Made by a program: the position numbers and the translations under genes. The notes below the pieces were generated by a model. That model ran no database searches. It was not told the origin of the DNA and saw nothing but the letters and a program-made list of their open reading frames with translations. This document shows positions 24,559 to 31,588 of a DNA stretch of 64,000 nt, in pieces. The stretch's first letter is position 1. Each line of letters starts with the position of its first letter. The stretch spans positions 3,968,001 through 4,032,000 of the forward strand of contig OY764876.1 of the NCBI GenBank assembly GCA_963668595.1. The letters are read 5' to 3'. This DNA comes from GWE2-42-39 sp963668595. GTDB taxonomy: Bacteria > Bacteroidota > Bacteroidia > Bacteroidales > Prolixibacteraceae.

Positions 24559-25629
24559 TCAAATAAGATCATCAATCAAGTTTTTAAAATTAAAGTTATT
24601 TTTTGAGACATGTGTATATATTTCAGTCGTCTTTATGCTATCATGTCCTAACCATTCTTGTATAAAACGAATATCAATTCCTTGTTCAAGATTATGAGTC
24701 GCAAAACTATGCCGGAGTATATGTGGATAAACTCTTTTTTTTATTCCTGCAATCCGGGCTGTATTTTTTATGACTCTCAATACAGTTTCAGCTCCGTACT
24801 CGTTGCCTTTTTGACCTTCGAACAACCAAGATTGCGGTCTAAATTCTTTATAGTATTCGCGTAATAAATTAAGAATTACTGGAGATAATTGTACATATCT
24901 GTCTTTTCGTCCTTTTGCCCCTTTAATTTTAACAAGCATCCGTTTCGAGTCAATATCTTCCAGCTTCATGTTAATGGCTTCACTTCGGCGTAATCCGCAC
25001 GAGTAGATTAAAGCAATCAAACATTTGTGTTTCAGATTTGTGGTAGCTTTTAGCATCGCACCAATTTCTTCTTTACTTAGTACATTAGGAAGTTTTCGCT
25101 CTTTTTTGGGACGGTCAATATTAAAAAAGAACCGTTCGTTACCAAGAACTTTTTCATAGTAGAATTTAATTGCATTTATCCGTTGGTTTTGCTGGCTTCG
25201 CGAGATATTTTTCTCCAGGATCAGTTTTAAAATGTAGGCGTTAATTTCGTCCTGACTAATCTCTGTGAGATTTTGTTTCTGAAAATCTTTGATGAAGTCT
25301 TTAAAATAGTGGCAATATGTCTTTATGGTGCTTTTGCTATATTGTTTTTGTTGTAGTTTTTCCAGGTATCCTTTAGGTAGATTTATTTCTGCCGTCTGCT
25401 TATAATTTGTTTCATCAATGTTGTATTGGTTGCCTAATAGCGCAAGAAAATCATTCCGGTTAAAATTGTTTTCAGGAATAAGCCAACACTGTTTTGATTG
25501 ACTCCACCTCGCTCCCGGATATTTCCTAACCCTTCCTATCAACTCCTGATTGTAAGGAAAAAACAACATAATCACCGGTTCCCCGGCATGTATGCCATTT
25601 TTTAATTCAATAATAAGAGGTGTCATCAA
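24559..25629 (-). CDS. Xer-like tyrosine recombinase with Bacteroidota N-terminal domain (candidate cassette integrase)
   Basis: This 356-residue protein has all catalytic residues in place: Arg214 in CGLRRSE, a Lys in KGAKGRKDRYVQL, His303-x-x-Arg306 in HILRHSFATH, His329 in LGHD and the nucleophile Tyr338 in EIYTH. A core-binding SAM-like domain spans about 85-165. Residues 1-65 form an extra N-terminal module with GARWSQSKQCWLIP, often seen in Bacteroidota recombinases. The IntI-specific insertion near patch III is absent: only about 40 residues lie between the Lys motif and the HxxR box, with no extra helix. It points the same way as the cassettes and lies upstream of them, the orientation called reverse for integron integrases. 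Its 3' end abuts the hairpin and the GTTAGGC site. It could alternatively be a remnant of another mobile element. Confidence 0.85.
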   Translation of the reverse strand: MMTPLIIELKNGIHAGEPVIMLFFPYNQELIGRVRKYPGARWSQSKQCWLIPENNFNRNDFLALLGNQYNIDETNYKQTAEINLPKGYLEKLQQKQYSKSTIKTYCHYFKDFIKDFQKQNLTEISQDEINAYILKLILEKNISRSQQNQRINAIKFYYEKVLGNERFFFNIDRPKKERKLPNVLSKEEIGAMLKATTNLKHKCLIALIYSCGLRRSEAINMKLEDIDSKRMLVKIKGAKGRKDRYVQLSPVILNLLREYYKEFRPQSWLFEGQKGNEYGAETVLRVIKNTARIAGIKKRVYPHILRHSFATHNLEQGIDIRFIQEWLGHDSIKTTEIYTHVSKNNFNFKNLIDDLI

Positions 25630-25728
25630 GGTTGGTGTTACGTGTTTTTCAAAGATATGAAAATGAAAGTAAAAAGGGGATAGTAAAAAGGCAAAAGTTT
25701 GAATGGAAAGAAAAGAAAATTTGCTCCT

Positions 25729-25763
25729 TATTTATCGGACAACTCCGAGCCGTCCGATAAATA
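25729..25763. repeat. Dispersed palindrome, copy 2 (perfect 12-bp arms)
   Basis: TATTTATCGGAC and GTCCGATAAATA pair perfectly around the 11-nt loop AACTCCGAGCC. This is the best-preserved of three such elements in the window. Confidence 0.75.
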
Positions 25764-25946
25764 GAAGTCACGTTGAATTGCTCGCCCCTGCGAGAAACCA
25801 AACATTTTCCCCTGAAATTTTCAATTATTTTTAATCTCAATCTTAGCCTCAACCTTGGTTTTCAGCCTTTGCTTGTGTCTCAGCCTTAGCCTCCGCCTCC
25901 GCCTTTTTCTCCCCGGCTGTTTCCTCGCGTCTTGCAGGATCTGCGT

Positions 25947-26212
25947 TTACACAATTTTCTTCCCGTGAAATTCGCTAGTGTGAATCAGTTGGCTGAGTTG
26001 CTCCACGTTGTCGAGGGTAACTTTTCCGGCAGCCACAATGGTAATTCTCCTTTGCCAGTTTAATCAGCTCATTCAAAATAGAGCATCCTTCCAGTGCTGT
26101 TTGTTGGGTGCCGGAAGTAAGAATCAGGTGAGTTCCGCATTGTATCACATCTTCCAATGCTTGTTAATAATTGTTCACTTCGTCAAACGCTTTGTGAAAA
26201 GTTACCTGCATG
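25947..26212 (-). pseudogene. cutC 3'-end fragment (duplicate)
   Basis: The minus strand matches the last ~88 codons of the intact cutC at 27138-27746. It carries frameshifts and substitutions (for example a deletion within the codons for the IVAAGK region), and no start exists. It is the coding part of the duplicated segment and is not functional. Confidence 0.85.
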
Positions 26213-26350
26213 GATAGAATGAAAAGATCCATTAGGGTTGAGGGGTGTGGCTTTTTTCGTATAAAAGATGGAAAAATTAAATTTCAAAGAGGCTATTGGG
26301 ATAAATTGTCGTTTTTAAGACAACATAATTTACCTATTCCATTGAAATAG
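26210..26350 (+). pseudogene. Remnant of a SnoaL/NTF2-like gene (C-terminal end)
   Basis: The 46-residue frame reads GCGFFRIKDGKIKFQRGYWD and then KLSFLRQHNLPIP before the stop. That is the usual ending of SnoaL-like or limonene-epoxide-hydrolase-like proteins (DGKI...RDYWD...LR). The upstream two-thirds of the gene is missing and has been replaced exactly where the cutC duplication ends (26212). The fragment is a marker of the recombination that made the duplication. Confidence 0.6.
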
Positions 26351-26436
26351 AGGAGGGGATGCCAGATTTCTATTCTTAAAATGTAAGTGCTCGCAACCGC
26401 AAGTATTAATTTGTAATCAGTGATTTCACCCCAGAT

Positions 26437-26691
26437 CTATGATGGACCAAGTTTATTGACTAGAATCGGATGCACTCTGCCTTTGGGTTTCGTTTTCTCC
26501 CTTTCTGTAACCATGAGATTAGAACATGTTGTTCCAAGAAAGCTTAATACGCGAGCAACACTATTTGTACTCATTAATGAGTCACCCACGCTAGAGTATG
26601 AACAATAATATGTGTCCATTGTTTCTCCGCCTTTGATATTACTCATTTCTTGTTCAGTCAATACTGTGTCATTTATTTTTGTTAATTTCAT
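26437..26691 (-). CDS. GG-leader natural-product/bacteriocin-like precursor peptide (orphan)
   Basis: The 84-residue product begins MKLTKINDTVLTEQEMSN and then IKGG, a Bacteroidales-type GG leader. Such leaders are cut after Gly-Gly by a C39 peptidase/ABC exporter. The core that follows (ETMDTYYCSYSSVGDSLM ...) holds two Cys and many Ser/Thr; the last ~20 residues are basic and could be read-through. No radical SAM enzyme, LanM, exporter or immunity gene is nearby, so it is an orphan. Three codons upstream, a second ATG at 26700 is possible. A TACATTTG -7 element lies at 26728-26735. Confidence 0.65.
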   Translation of the reverse strand: MKLTKINDTVLTEQEMSNIKGGETMDTYYCSYSSVGDSLMSTNSVARVLSFLGTTCSNLMVTEREKTKPKGRVHPILVNKLGPS

Positions 26692-26727
26692 ATTCTGCAT
26701 GATAATTTGTTCTGTTTTTTTACGGAA

Positions 26728-26735
26728 CAAATGTA
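26728..26735 (-). promoter_or_regulatory. -7 element of the GG-leader peptide gene
   Basis: The minus strand reads TACATTTG, matching TAnnTTTG, about 28-36 bp upstream of the two candidate start codons. This supports the small ORF being expressed. The rest of 26736-26895 shows nothing recognisable. Confidence 0.5.
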
Positions 26736-26895
26736 GTTAATTATTGTAGTAAACTTTTAGCTTTATCTAATTTTTTTGAGGCAGGTGTGTAAAACTTTTG
26801 GAGAGCCCAACTTATTTGCCTGTGCAAGAGTTTTCTGTTCTGATTGGTCGGATGTTCGAGTGTTGACGGTGATGGGGTAATTGTGGATCGTAATC

Positions 26896-27406
26896 GCTTC
26901 TATTTGTCGGACAACTCCGAGTCGTCCTATAAATAGAAGTCACATGCAATTACTCGCCCCTGCGAGAAACCAAATATTTCCCCCTAAAATTTTCAATTAT
27001 TTTTAATCTCAATCTTAGCCTCAACCTTGGTTTTTAGCCTTTGCTTGTGCCTCAGCCTCAGCCTTAGCCTTTATCTTTGCCTTTGCCTCCGCCTTTTTCT
27101 CCCCGGCTGTTTCCTCACGTCTTGCAGGATCTGCGTTTTACACAATCTTCTTCCCGTGAAATTCGCTAGTGTGAATCAGTTGGCTGAGTTGCTCCACGTT
27201 GTCGAGGGTGACTTTTCCGGCAGCCACAATGGTAATTCGTCCTTGTGCCAGTTCAATCAGCTCATTCAAAATAGAGCATCCTTCCAGCGCTGTTTGTTTA
27301 GTGCCGGAAGTAAGAATCCGGTGTGCTCCGCACTGTATTACATCTTCCAATGCCTGTCGGTAGTTGCTTACTTCGTCAAACGCTTTGTGAAAAGTTACCT
27401 GCATGG
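26896..27406. repeat. Duplicated segment, copy B (parent copy)
   Basis: This is the ~510-bp counterpart of 25723-26212. It includes the imperfect palindrome at 26899-26939 (CTATTTGTCGGAC/GTCCTATAAATAG), the GCCTNN hexamer tract (about 27015-27105), and the 3' end of intact cutC. It is the likely source because it continues into full-length cutC. Confidence 0.85.
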
Positions 27407-27746
27407 GGTGAGCCAGAGCAATCAGTTCGCGGGTTTTCGCAATGTCAATTTTATTGTCAGCGGTCAGAAGCCCCAAAACAATGGCAGGCACGCCTAAGGT
27501 TTTGCATTGCTCAATATCGGCGCGCATAATTTCCAGTTCCTCTTCGGAATATACGAAGTCGCCACCGCGAGGCCGGATCATTACAAAAGCCGGAATCTGA
27601 AGTTTCTGTACACATTGACGGATTGTTCCGTACGAGGGAGTTGTCCCGCCAACGGCAAGATTTTCACATAATTCAACCCGGCTTGCACCGCGAGTTTGAA
27701 CCGCAAATGCTTCGGCAAAATTTTCAATACAGGCTTCTTTTATCAT
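27138..27746 (-). CDS. cutC: CutC family protein (copper homeostasis)
   Basis: This 202-residue TIM-barrel protein starts with ACIENFAEAFAVQTRGASRVELC and has MIRPRGGDF, VTFHKAFDE, ILTSG and IVAAGKV, all CutC signatures. CutC was linked to copper tolerance, though its biochemical role is uncertain. It is shorter than typical CutC proteins of 220-250 residues: it ends soon after EFHGKKIV, where others continue with about 25 more residues. The stop lies within the segment that was duplicated to 25.7-26.2 kb, so its 3' end may have been altered there. Confidence 0.85.
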   Translation of the reverse strand: MIKEACIENFAEAFAVQTRGASRVELCENLAVGGTTPSYGTIRQCVQKLQIPAFVMIRPRGGDFVYSEEELEIMRADIEQCKTLGVPAIVLGLLTADNKIDIAKTRELIALAHPMQVTFHKAFDEVSNYRQALEDVIQCGAHRILTSGTKQTALEGCSILNELIELAQGRITIVAAGKVTLDNVEQLSQLIHTSEFHGKKIV

Positions 27747-27790
27747 TTTTATCGCTTAACTTTCGCGGTAAAATTAGAAAAAACATCGCA

Positions 27791-28756
27791 ATGCTAAATC
27801 GTCGCAAATTTGTAAACCGCACAATTGCCGCCGTGGCTGGTCTTTCGTTGGTGAAAAATGTTCAGGCCGTTTCGGCTTCAAAAACTCAGTTGCCGGTAGT
27901 TGTTTCAACCTGGAATCATGGAATCCCGGCCAATAAAGTAGCGATTGATATTTTACTGAAAGGAGGCAAAGCCATTGATGCGGTGGAAGCAGGAGTGCGG
28001 GTTCCCGAGGCTGATCCGGAAGTGATGACGGTGGGCTACGGCGGGTTTCCCGATCGCGACGGCAACGTAACGCTGGATGCCTGCATCATGAACGAAAAAG
28101 GCGATGCCGGTTCGGTTTGTTTTCTGCAACACATCAAACACCCGATTTCGGTGGCTCGTCGGGTGATGGAAAAAACACCTCATGTGATGTTGGCCGGAGA
28201 GGGCGCTTTGCGTTTTGCGCTGGAACAAGGTTTCAAAAAAGAAAATCTGCTGACCGACAAAGCGCGTGAGGCTTGGGAAAAGTGGAAAGAGAAATCGGAG
28301 TACAAACCGGTCATCAATATCGAAAATCACGATACAATTTCGATGCTGGCCATCGACAAAGAGGGAAATCTGAGCGGAGCATGTACTACTTCGGGCATGG
28401 CATTTAAAATGCATGGCAGGGTAGGCGATTCTCCCATTATTGGCGCGGGTTTGTTTTGCGACAACGAAGTGGGAGGCGCTGCGGCTACCGGTCATGGCGA
28501 GCAGGTGATGAAAACACTGGGAAGTTTTTTGGTAGTGGAACTGATGCGCAATGGTTATTCGCCCAAAGAAGCCTGTCGCGAAGCGGTGATGCGCATTGTG
28601 AGGCAAAAGCCCAAACTCGACGAAGTGCAAATTGGTTACATTGCCGTAAATAAAGCGGGAGAAGTGGGTGGTTATTGTCTGCATAAAGGGTTTAATTATG
28701 CTTTGTCAACCGCCGCAGGTACCGATTTAATTGATGCTGAAAATTATATGGAATAG
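27791..28756 (+). CDS. N4-(beta-N-acetylglucosaminyl)-L-asparaginase (glycosylasparaginase)
   Basis: This 321-residue Ntn hydrolase cleaves the GlcNAc-Asn bond of glycoproteins. It starts with a twin-arginine-like signal (MLNRRKFVNRTIAAVAG). It contains GYGGFPDRDGNVTLDAC, the autocleavage/nucleophile site NHDT with Thr as the active N-terminus, and TGHGEQVMKTLGS. This is like the characterised flavobacterial enzyme. The ATG at 27791 is chosen because the signal sequence begins there; the open frame runs back to 27623 but overlaps cutC on the other strand. It is followed by queG after 24 bp. Confidence 0.9.
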   Translation: MLNRRKFVNRTIAAVAGLSLVKNVQAVSASKTQLPVVVSTWNHGIPANKVAIDILLKGGKAIDAVEAGVRVPEADPEVMTVGYGGFPDRDGNVTLDACIMNEKGDAGSVCFLQHIKHPISVARRVMEKTPHVMLAGEGALRFALEQGFKKENLLTDKAREAWEKWKEKSEYKPVINIENHDTISMLAIDKEGNLSGACTTSGMAFKMHGRVGDSPIIGAGLFCDNEVGGAAATGHGEQVMKTLGSFLVVELMRNGYSPKEACREAVMRIVRQKPKLDEVQIGYIAVNKAGEVGGYCLHKGFNYALSTAAGTDLIDAENYME

Positions 28757-28780
28757 CAGATTTTCTTTGTTTTCGATTTC

Positions 28781-29710
28781 ATGGTAAAAACTGAGACAGA
28801 TATTCATAAAATCAGGCAAAAAGCCTTGCAATTGGGATTCCTTGATTGTGGTATTTCGCGGGCCGGTTTTCTTTCCGAAGAAAAAGAGCATCTGAATAGC
28901 TGGCTCGATAATCAGTATCATGGCGAAATGGGCTACATGGAACGTAATCAGGACAAACGGCTTGATCCGCGTTTGTTGGTCGAAAATGCCCAATCAGTGA
29001 TTTCGGTATTGCTGAATTATTTTCCGGAACAAACTCAGTCGGATTCCCAAGCACCTGTAATTTCGAAGTATGCCTACGGACGCGACTATCATTTTGTGAT
29101 GAAGGAGAAACTGGGAGTTTTGCTGGAATTTATTCAGGAAGAAATAGCCCCATGCAGCGGACGTGCTTTTGTCGATTCGGCTCCGGTACTCGATCGGGCA
29201 TGGGCCGCAAAAGCAGGTTTGGGCTGGATTGGCAAAAATACCAATCTGATTTCGGTGGAACACGGCAGTTTCTTTTTTATTGGCGAGCTGATTATCGATT
29301 TGGAACTGGAGCCCGGTGAGCGAGTGGTGCGTAATCATTGCGGAAATTGCACGCGCTGCATCGATGCTTGTCCGACCGGAGCTTTGCTTGACCCGTTTGT
29401 GCTGGATGCCCGCAAATGTATTTCGTACCAAACCATTGAAAAGAAGGGCGAGTTGGATCAGGGCTTGAAAGGTAAATTTGAAAATCGTGTGTTTGGCTGC
29501 GATATTTGTCAGGATGTTTGTCCATGGAATTTGAAATCGGTATTTCATCAGGAAGCCGATTTTGCACCACATCCCGATTTATTACAGATGACCCGGGACG
29601 ATTGGCATCGTTTAGACGAAAGTCGATTTGCTGAATTATTTTCCAATTCGGCAGTAAAACGTACCGGTTTTGAGGGGTTGAAACGCAATCTTAATTTTAT
29701 TCAGGAATAA
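28781..29710 (+). CDS. queG: Epoxyqueuosine reductase
   Basis: This 309-residue iron-sulphur protein performs the last step of queuosine synthesis, reducing epoxyqueuosine in tRNA. Two 4Fe-4S motifs are visible: CGNCTRCIDACPTGAL and CDICQDVCPWN, as in QueG, with the cobalamin-binding region N-terminal. The length is near that of short QueG forms without HEAT repeats. The stop TAA overlaps the next ATG by one base, so translation is coupled. Confidence 0.94.
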   Translation: MVKTETDIHKIRQKALQLGFLDCGISRAGFLSEEKEHLNSWLDNQYHGEMGYMERNQDKRLDPRLLVENAQSVISVLLNYFPEQTQSDSQAPVISKYAYGRDYHFVMKEKLGVLLEFIQEEIAPCSGRAFVDSAPVLDRAWAAKAGLGWIGKNTNLISVEHGSFFFIGELIIDLELEPGERVVRNHCGNCTRCIDACPTGALLDPFVLDARKCISYQTIEKKGELDQGLKGKFENRVFGCDICQDVCPWNLKSVFHQEADFAPHPDLLQMTRDDWHRLDESRFAELFSNSAVKRTGFEGLKRNLNFIQE

Positions 29711-30180
29711 TGAAGCCCAAAGAATTTAATTATACCACTACTCTTTTTTCGCCTGAGCGCGGTGGCGTTTATGCTGGTTTTCCGTTTGACGGAATAAAAG
29801 AGTTCGGAAAACGGGGAAGCGTTCGTATTCATTGTACAATTGATGAGTATGCGCGAAATTGCAGTTTGTTGCCTATGGGCGATGGGACACATGCAATTCT
29901 TGTACGAAAAGAAATTCAGAAAATAATTGGCAAAGAGTTGGGCGACGAGGTGAAAATATGGCTTGAGCAGGATTTGTCGCCACGCGTGGTAATTATTCCC
30001 GACGATTTACAATGGTTGCTCGACGATGATCCGGATTTAAAACAGAAATTCGAAAAGCTGAGCTTGTCATATAAAGGAGAGATGGTGGCGTACATCAGTC
30101 AGGCAAAACAGCCCGAAACCCGCGCGCGACGAATTTCGAAACTCATCGACCGCTTAAAACAGAGAACACTCCGGGAATAG
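29710..30180 (+). CDS. DUF1905/YdeI (OmdA-like) domain protein
   Basis: This 156-residue protein has an N-terminal DUF1905-like beta-barrel part (residues 5-95, with GSVRIHCTIDEYARNCSLLP and GDGTHAILVRKEIQKIIGKE). A C-terminal YdeI/OmdA-like helical part follows (KGEMVAYISQAKQPETRARR). Proteins of this type are described as bacteriocin-protection/OmpD-associated, but the activity is unknown. It is coupled to queG by a 1-bp overlap. Confidence 0.8.
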   Translation: MKPKEFNYTTTLFSPERGGVYAGFPFDGIKEFGKRGSVRIHCTIDEYARNCSLLPMGDGTHAILVRKEIQKIIGKELGDEVKIWLEQDLSPRVVIIPDDLQWLLDDDPDLKQKFEKLSLSYKGEMVAYISQAKQPETRARRISKLIDRLKQRTLRE

Positions 30181-30359
30181 TTTTTTCTTCGGAAACGGAA
30201 TCTAACTAAGATTTTGACATTTTTTCAGACAAAATGATATTTTATACCTATGTGAACGATTTGTTAAGTTCACAAATCCTGACAATTTTCCATGTTTAAG
30301 TGTTCTAAAGCATATTCTTTTGCAGGCGTTAAAAGACGTTTGGAAAAATTGTAAATTGC

Positions 30360-31250
30360 ATGAATACGTTAACCATTGTACTTGACTTTTTTGGCATGAA
30401 AAAATATCGGAGAATTATTGAAGACCAATTGCTAATTACATTTGGGTTATTGCTGTATTCGCTTTCGTGGGTTTGGTTTCTGATTCCGGCACAGATAACA
30501 GGAGGAGGAGTGACCGGTTTGGGTGCAGTTGTTTTTTACAGTACCGGAATACCTATTGGTGTAACTTACATGGCAATCAACGTGTTTCTGGTTATTATTG
30601 CCATCAGGGTTTTGGGTGCCAGCTTTGGTGTAAAAACCATTGTAAGTATGGTTTTGCTGACCTTAATATTGACTGTATTGCAGAAGGTTTTTACCCAGCC
30701 AATTATTGAAGATGTATTTCTGTCGGCGGTTTTGGGCGGAATGATGGGCGGAATTGGACTTGGCATTGTCTTTTCGCGGGGCGGAAGTACCGGTGGAACA
30801 GACATCATTGCCATGATTGTAAATAAGTACCGGAATATTTCTCCCGGACGAGTAATTCTGTATTGCGACGTAGTGATTATCGCTTCGTCGTACCTGGTAT
30901 TTCATGCGCTCGACAAAATGGTGTATGGGTATGTAACCATGTGGGTGGTTTCGTACTCGGTGGATGCATTTTTGAGCGGAGCTAATGCTTCGGCCCAGAT
31001 ATTTATATTTTCAGAAAAATATGAAAAAATTGCTGATCTGATTAATCAGGAAGCAGGCCGCGGCGTAACGGTTCTCGACGGAACAGGTTGGTACACCAAG
31101 GAAAATGTAAAAGTGATAATGACCGTGGTTCGTAAAAAAGAAACAAGCATTATCTTTCGGAATATCAAAGAAATTGATCCTAACGCATTTATATCGATGG
31201 GAAGTGTGATGGGCGTATATGGACAAGGATTTGATAAAATAAAGATTTGA
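30360..31250 (+). CDS. YitT family membrane protein (DUF161/DUF2179)
   Basis: This 296-residue protein has about six transmembrane helices (residues 20-195), with the YitT signatures QITGGGVTGLG and FSRGGSTGGTDIIAMI. A cytoplasmic C-terminal DUF2179 domain (about 220-290: GRGVTVLDGTGWYTKENVKV) follows. The function of YitT proteins is unknown. The first ATG (30360) is given; an internal ATG at 30396 (MKKYRRIIED) is equally plausible. A hairpin terminator follows 45 bp after the stop. Confidence 0.85.
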   Translation: MNTLTIVLDFFGMKKYRRIIEDQLLITFGLLLYSLSWVWFLIPAQITGGGVTGLGAVVFYSTGIPIGVTYMAINVFLVIIAIRVLGASFGVKTIVSMVLLTLILTVLQKVFTQPIIEDVFLSAVLGGMMGGIGLGIVFSRGGSTGGTDIIAMIVNKYRNISPGRVILYCDVVIIASSYLVFHALDKMVYGYVTMWVVSYSVDAFLSGANASAQIFIFSEKYEKIADLINQEAGRGVTVLDGTGWYTKENVKVIMTVVRKKETSIIFRNIKEIDPNAFISMGSVMGVYGQGFDKIKI

Positions 31251-31295
31251 TTCCTCAATATTTTTTTGCAGTTTTGATTGCGCAGATCAGGGCGT

Positions 31296-31322
31296 GCCAA
31301 CTTGTTCGCAAAGTTGGCTTTT
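31296..31322 (+). terminator. Terminator after the YitT gene
   Basis: GCCAACTT pairs perfectly with AAGTTGGC around a 7-nt loop, followed by TTTTCTGTTT. Confidence 0.7.
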
Positions 31323-31477
31323 CTGTTTGTAAACGATAAGCTTACGTTTTGATGTTTGATCTTTCTTCTTTCTGAAAAAATGAAGGAAATAAGATTTGTT
31401 TGGCATTAAAACAAAATAGATTTTTGGATGGAAATAGAATTTTTTGCCTTTGTGGAACATCATGCAAAAAATAACAA

Positions 31478-31588
31478 ATGAAACGAACATCTCGCCTTAG
31501 GCGAGACAAACACCGATGAACGTATCGGCATGTGATTCCGATATTTATCGGGACCATCCGACAATTAAAAAACAAATTATTTACGGAT
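31478..31588 (+). repeat. Hairpin-rich leader element before the M23 peptidase gene (copy A)
   Basis: This fills most of the 336-bp gap upstream of the peptidase. It holds CTCGCCT-T-AGGCGAG (31491-31505), CCGAT-GAACGT-ATCGG (31513-31528) and CCGAT-ATTT-ATCGG (31538-31551). Finally ATCCG (31556-31560) pairs with CGGAT (31584-31588), with 23 nt between. The ATG of the gene overlaps the last arm. The flanking words ATGAAACGAACAT, ACAAACAC, CATGTGA and CCATCCGAC recur in the same order before lptE at 38536. The rest of the gap holds nothing further that I can see. Confidence 0.65.

Larger units (their letters stand above)
25723..26212. repeat. Duplicated segment, copy A (decayed)
   Basis: This ~490-bp stretch repeats 26896-27406 with scattered substitutions and indels. 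It contains, in order: the 11-nt-loop palindrome, the CTCGCCCCTGCGAGAAACC block, a degenerate GCCTNN hexamer tract (about 25850-25910), and the 3' end of cutC. The match ends abruptly at GTTACCTGCATG (26201-26212), where SnoaL-like sequence begins. Confidence 0.85.

Noticed and set aside
25850..25910. GCCTNN hexamer tract (also 27015-27105), looking like a repeat array
   Set aside because: The unit is degenerate and has no spacers, so it is not CRISPR. It is a low-complexity tract inside the duplicated segment.
25975..26157. Short minus-strand ORF in the cutC duplicate as a gene
   Set aside because: It matches only part of cutC, with frameshifts and no start signal; it is a pseudogene fragment.
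27623..27790. Longer start for the glycosylasparaginase gene
   Set aside because: The extra 56 codons are the complement of cutC; the signal peptide begins at 27791.
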